Shown here: one piece after another, positions 4,283 to 6,726 of the stretch
How the letters are laid out: the number at the start of each line of letters is the position of its first letter
Numbering within the stretch: position 1 is the first letter of the stretch
Assembly (NCBI GenBank): GCA_003695455.1
Contig: RFJF01000449.1
Coordinates: forward strand, 1-6,726
DNA from: Chloroflexota bacterium
GTDB taxonomy: Bacteria > Chloroflexota > Anaerolineae > 4572-78 > J111
Direction of reading: 5' to 3'
DNA: 6,726 nt
The notes under the pieces: model-generated
Database searches by the model: none
Seen by the model: the letters and a program-made list of their open reading frames with translations, nothing else
Told to the model about the DNA's origin: nothing
Position numbers and translations under genes: made by a program

Positions 4283-6085
4283 ATGTTCAGACACCGCAGA
4301 GACCGTCAAATTTCAGAAACAGAAGAAAATATACGCCTTAACCGGGAACACCTGACCAGCTACACCCGCCTGCTCAGTTACGTGCGCCCCTACACCGGCC
4401 GAATGGTACTGGCACTGATTACGCTGTTTTTGTCAACTTTGCTGGGGCTGGTGATGCCATTGATTGTGGGCAGTGTGGTGGATGTGGTTTTTGTGCAGAC
4501 CAGCCTTGACCTGCTGAACCGTTTTACCCTGGTGCTGCTGGTTATTTTTCTGGTGCGGGCGGTGTTCAGTTTTATCAACCGGTACAGCATTGCCTTTGTT
4601 GGCGAGCGTGTAGTGGCCGACCTGCGCCGTCAGTTGTACGATCACCTGATTTCCTTCTCGCTGCGCTTTTACGCCGACCACCGCACCGGCGAGATTGTCT
4701 CGCGGGTAACCAACGATGTGACCACCCTGCAAGCCGCCGTCACCGAAAATGTGATTGCGCTGTTGCAGCAAACCCTCACCCTGATTGGCGGGGTGGTTTT
4801 TCTGTTTTGGCTGGACTGGCGACTGACCAGCATCATTTTGCTGGGCATCCCCATTGTTACTTTGACGATGGTGTACCTGGGCCGAAAAATTCGCACGGCG
4901 GCCCGCAACGTGCAGGACCGGCTGGCCGAGGCTACCGGCGTGGTTGACGAAAGTTTTGGCGGCATCCGCATTGTAAAATCATTTGCCCGCGAAGAATATG
5001 AATCCAACCGGTTTGGCGCAAAAGTTGAAGAAACCTTTGCCGCGGCCATGGAACGGGCCAAAATATCGGCGGTGCTGGCCCCGTTGATTGGTTTTCTGGC
5101 GTTTATGTCAATCACCGTTACTATCTGGTTTGGCGGCTACGAGGTAATTCAGGGTCGGTTAACCCCCGGCGGGCTGGTATCTTACATTATTTACACCATG
5201 CTGGTGGCCGGCCCCATCGCCGCATTTTCCGGCTTGTACAGCCAGTTTCAATCCGCGCTGGGCGCTACCCAGCGGATTTTTGAACTGCTGGATACCGCGC
5301 CGGATATTGAGGATGCTCCCCACGCCGTTCCCCTGCCGACCATCATTGGCCGGGTGGTATTTGAAGACGTGAGCTTTGAGTACGATTCCTCGGTGCCGGT
5401 ACTGCACAACCTGTCACTCACGGTTGAGCCGGGGCAGGTGGTGGCGCTGGTTGGCCCCAGCGGCGCAGGCAAAACCACGCTGGTCAACCTCATCCCCCGA
5501 TTTTACGATGTGACCAGCGGCAAAATTACTATTGACGGCACAGACCTGCGCGACGTTACCCTGAACAGCCTGCGCGGGCAAATTGGCATTGTGCCACAGG
5601 AATCGATTTTGTTTTCTGACACGGTGATGCAAAACATTCGCTACGGACGGCTTGACGCCACCGACGCCGAGGTTGAGGCCGCGGCCCGCGCGGCCAACGC
5701 CCACGAATTCATCACGGCTATGCCCAACGGCTACCAGACGCTGGTGGGTGAACGGGGCGTAAAACTGAGCGGCGGCCAGCGCCAGCGCATCTCGATAGCG
5801 CGAGCCATCCTCAAAGACCCGCGCATTCTCATTCTGGATGAGGCCACCTCATCGCTGGACAGCGAATCTGAACATCTGGTGCAGGAGGCGCTGGAACGGC
5901 TGATGCGCTCGCGCACCACGTTTGTAATTGCCCACCGGCTCAGCACCATTACCAACGCCGATTGGGTGGTGGTGCTGGACGGCGGCCGGATTGTGGAACA
6001 GGGCACGCACACCGACCTGCTGGCGCGGCAGGGGCTGTACTACAAATTGCACGCCATGCAATTCCGTTTTGTGCTGGAGAGCTAA
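4283..6085 (+). CDS. ABC exporter half-transporter (fused membrane and ATPase domains, MsbA/BmrA-type)
   Basis: A 600-residue inner-membrane protein expected to work as a homodimer, using ATP to export lipids, drugs or peptides; the substrate cannot be read from sequence. After a charged N-terminal tail (1-38), six hydrophobic segments lie at about 41-65, 80-100, 158-178, 180-200, 262-284 and 295-318. The ATPase domain (about 355-590) has Walker A GPSGAGKT (391-398), Q-loop Q439, signature LSGGQ (495-499), Walker B ILILDE with catalytic E520, D-loop SSLD (523-526) and switch H551, all intact. The length is normal for the family. The start ATG at 4283 has only a weak ribosome site (GAGA), but the next Met is residue 41, inside the first membrane helix. 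It stands alone: no partner half-transporter lies beside it, and the downstream gene converges on it with overlapping stop codons. Confidence 0.96.
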   Translation: MFRHRRDRQISETEENIRLNREHLTSYTRLLSYVRPYTGRMVLALITLFLSTLLGLVMPLIVGSVVDVVFVQTSLDLLNRFTLVLLVIFLVRAVFSFINRYSIAFVGERVVADLRRQLYDHLISFSLRFYADHRTGEIVSRVTNDVTTLQAAVTENVIALLQQTLTLIGGVVFLFWLDWRLTSIILLGIPIVTLTMVYLGRKIRTAARNVQDRLAEATGVVDESFGGIRIVKSFAREEYESNRFGAKVEETFAAAMERAKISAVLAPLIGFLAFMSITVTIWFGGYEVIQGRLTPGGLVSYIIYTMLVAGPIAAFSGLYSQFQSALGATQRIFELLDTAPDIEDAPHAVPLPTIIGRVVFEDVSFEYDSSVPVLHNLSLTVEPGQVVALVGPSGAGKTTLVNLIPRFYDVTSGKITIDGTDLRDVTLNSLRGQIGIVPQESILFSDTVMQNIRYGRLDATDAEVEAAARAANAHEFITAMPNGYQTLVGERGVKLSGGQRQRISIARAILKDPRILILDEATSSLDSESEHLVQEALERLMRSRTTFVIAHRLSTITNADWVVVLDGGRIVEQGTHTDLLARQGLYYKLHAMQFRFVLES

Positions 6086-6537
6086 TTTTCCGGCGCAAGC
6101 GCCCGGTCTTCCACCACTTGCCAGGTATCATCATCCAGCCGTTGCAGGGTGAGCGCCCGGCCCGCATAGCCGGATTTATCGCCCCGGTAAACCCGCACCG
6201 TGGCCTGTGAAAAATCGGTAGTGTACTGCGGCCGCTGAATATACAGGTAACTTTTGCCCGGTGGCAGCAGGTCAAAATATTCGCGGGCGGCCAAATCAAA
6301 CAGCCAGACGGTGCGCCCGCCGTTTTCATTTTGCCCCTCAAATTTTACCCGCGGCTCTGAGCGGTAAAACTGAATGAGCAGGTCATCGGTTTTGCCGCGC
6401 TGTTCGCGCTCAAACTGGTACACCGCCTGCCGCACCGGGTTGTTCAGCCGGTACTCGGCGCTGCCCAAAAAGGCGCAGCCCTGCGCCGCCAGCAGCAACC
6501 CTGCCAGCAGAACAATCAGCACCCGCCGGTCAGCCAT
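6082..6537 (-). CDS. Putative lipoprotein of unknown function, 151 aa
   Basis: The protein begins MADRRVLIVLLAGLLLAAQGC: a charged start, a hydrophobic core and a lipobox-like AQGC with C21 as the probable lipidated residue. Ala instead of Leu at -3 makes it slightly atypical. The mature part is hydrophilic and beta-rich, with aromatic and charged residues, and matches no family I know. The start at 6537 is chosen because GGAG (6548..6545) lies 7 bases upstream and the signal peptide begins there; the frame is open further upstream but that part is the shadow of mazG. It overlaps the end of mazG by 8 bases, suggesting coupled translation. Its TAG stop (6084..6082) shares bases with the TAA of the convergent ABC exporter. 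The protein would sit on the outer face of the cytoplasmic membrane. Confidence 0.8.
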   Translation of the reverse strand: MADRRVLIVLLAGLLLAAQGCAFLGSAEYRLNNPVRQAVYQFEREQRGKTDDLLIQFYRSEPRVKFEGQNENGGRTVWLFDLAAREYFDLLPPGKSYLYIQRPQYTTDFSQATVRVYRGDKSGYAGRALTLQRLDDDTWQVVEDRALAPEN

Positions 6538-6726
6538 CACCCTGCTCCATTTTTTTGGCCTGCTCCCACAGCACATCCATCTCTGCAATGGATAATTGCG
6601 GCACGGGTGTGCCGTTGGCCCGCGCCAGCGCCTCCATACGGCGAAATCGGCGGCCAAAGCGGGCATTGGTGGCCCGCAGGGCGCTTTCGGGGTCAATGCC
6701 GCGCCAGCGCGCCAGATTAACCACAC
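6530..6726 (-). CDS. mazG: MazG nucleoside triphosphate pyrophosphohydrolase, C-terminal part (cut by window edge)
   Basis: About 65 C-terminal residues are present, and the frame runs open to the right edge. The order VNLARWRGIDPESALRATN, then RFGRRFRRMEA, then LSIAEMDVLWEQAKKME matches the end of MazG family proteins (in E. coli MazG, VNLARHLG, NEKFERRF, VWQQVK). MazG hydrolyses NTPs to NMP and pyrophosphate and is linked to nucleotide-pool cleaning and stress. The metal-binding EExxE and ExxD residues lie further upstream in the family and are outside the window, so activity cannot be judged. The stop TGA (6532..6530) overlaps the lipoprotein start by 8 bases. Whether a tetrapyrrole-methylase domain is fused at the N-terminus cannot be seen. 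Confidence 0.88.
   Translation of the reverse strand, partial: VVNLARWRGIDPESALRATNARFGRRFRRMEALARANGTPVPQLSIAEMDVLWEQAKKMEQGDG
6545..6548 (-). promoter_or_regulatory. Ribosome-binding site that fixes the lipoprotein start
   Basis: GGAG on the minus strand lies 7 bases before the ATG at 6537, within the last codons of mazG. It favours this start over longer in-frame alternatives and fits re-initiation by ribosomes finishing mazG. Confidence 0.6.

Noticed and set aside
4147..4341. 64-codon plus-strand frame overlapping the ABC exporter start
   Set aside because: No ribosome-binding site and no recognisable motif; it begins within repeat-like sequence and overlaps the start of a certain gene in another frame.
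6538..6726. Upstream extension of the lipoprotein frame to the window edge
   Set aside because: The residues before the ATG at 6537 are Trp/Pro/Cys-rich nonsense opposite a clear MazG frame, and the signal peptide and ribosome site mark the start at 6537.

Overview
The window reads as ordinary bacterial chromosome. Chloroflexota (Anaerolineae-like) is the best guess, from the LysM/M23 peptidase with a Pro/Thr-rich linker, a two-gene unit of unfamiliar proteins of a kind I associate with that phylum, and short-period simple repeats between genes. This is an inference from general familiarity; there is no rRNA or other marker gene to confirm it. No tRNA, rRNA, CRISPR array or transposase gene was seen.

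Layout from left to right. (1) At the left edge, the first 41 codons of a minus-strand gene for a probable membrane-anchored protein. (2) A short spacer with 9-bp tandem repeats. (3) A minus-strand gene for a secreted peptidoglycan hydrolase: signal peptide, two LysM domains, a beta-rich domain and an M23 metallopeptidase with all its active-site residues. (4) A textbook minus-strand intrinsic terminator. It closes a compact two-gene unit formed by a 530-residue protein with several winged-helix-like segments (one resembling the HARE-HTH domain of RNA polymerase delta) and a 138-residue Cys/His-containing protein. The unit has its own sigma70-type promoter (TTGTCA, 17 bp, TATAAT).

(5) A 629-base region without a convincing protein gene. 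On the minus strand it holds what looks like a complete small-RNA gene of about 180 nt: an A-tract like an UP element, an extended -10 promoter, a 16-bp long-range stem and a terminator hairpin whose two G.U wobbles form only in minus-strand RNA. A probable plus-strand promoter for the next gene lies beside it, facing the other way, followed by a long leader with degenerate AT-rich repeats.

(6) A plus-strand 600-residue ABC exporter (membrane domain plus ATPase, all motifs intact). (7) Converging on it with overlapping stop codons, a minus-strand pair: the C-terminal end of MazG, cut by the right edge, and a 151-residue putative lipoprotein overlapping it by 8 bases.

The genes do not form one obvious pathway. 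Cell-envelope functions (hydrolase, exporter, lipoprotein) surround the transcription-related-looking two-gene unit. The most promising unexplained content is the candidate small RNA at about 3815-3995 and the two-gene unit just downstream of it on the same strand.
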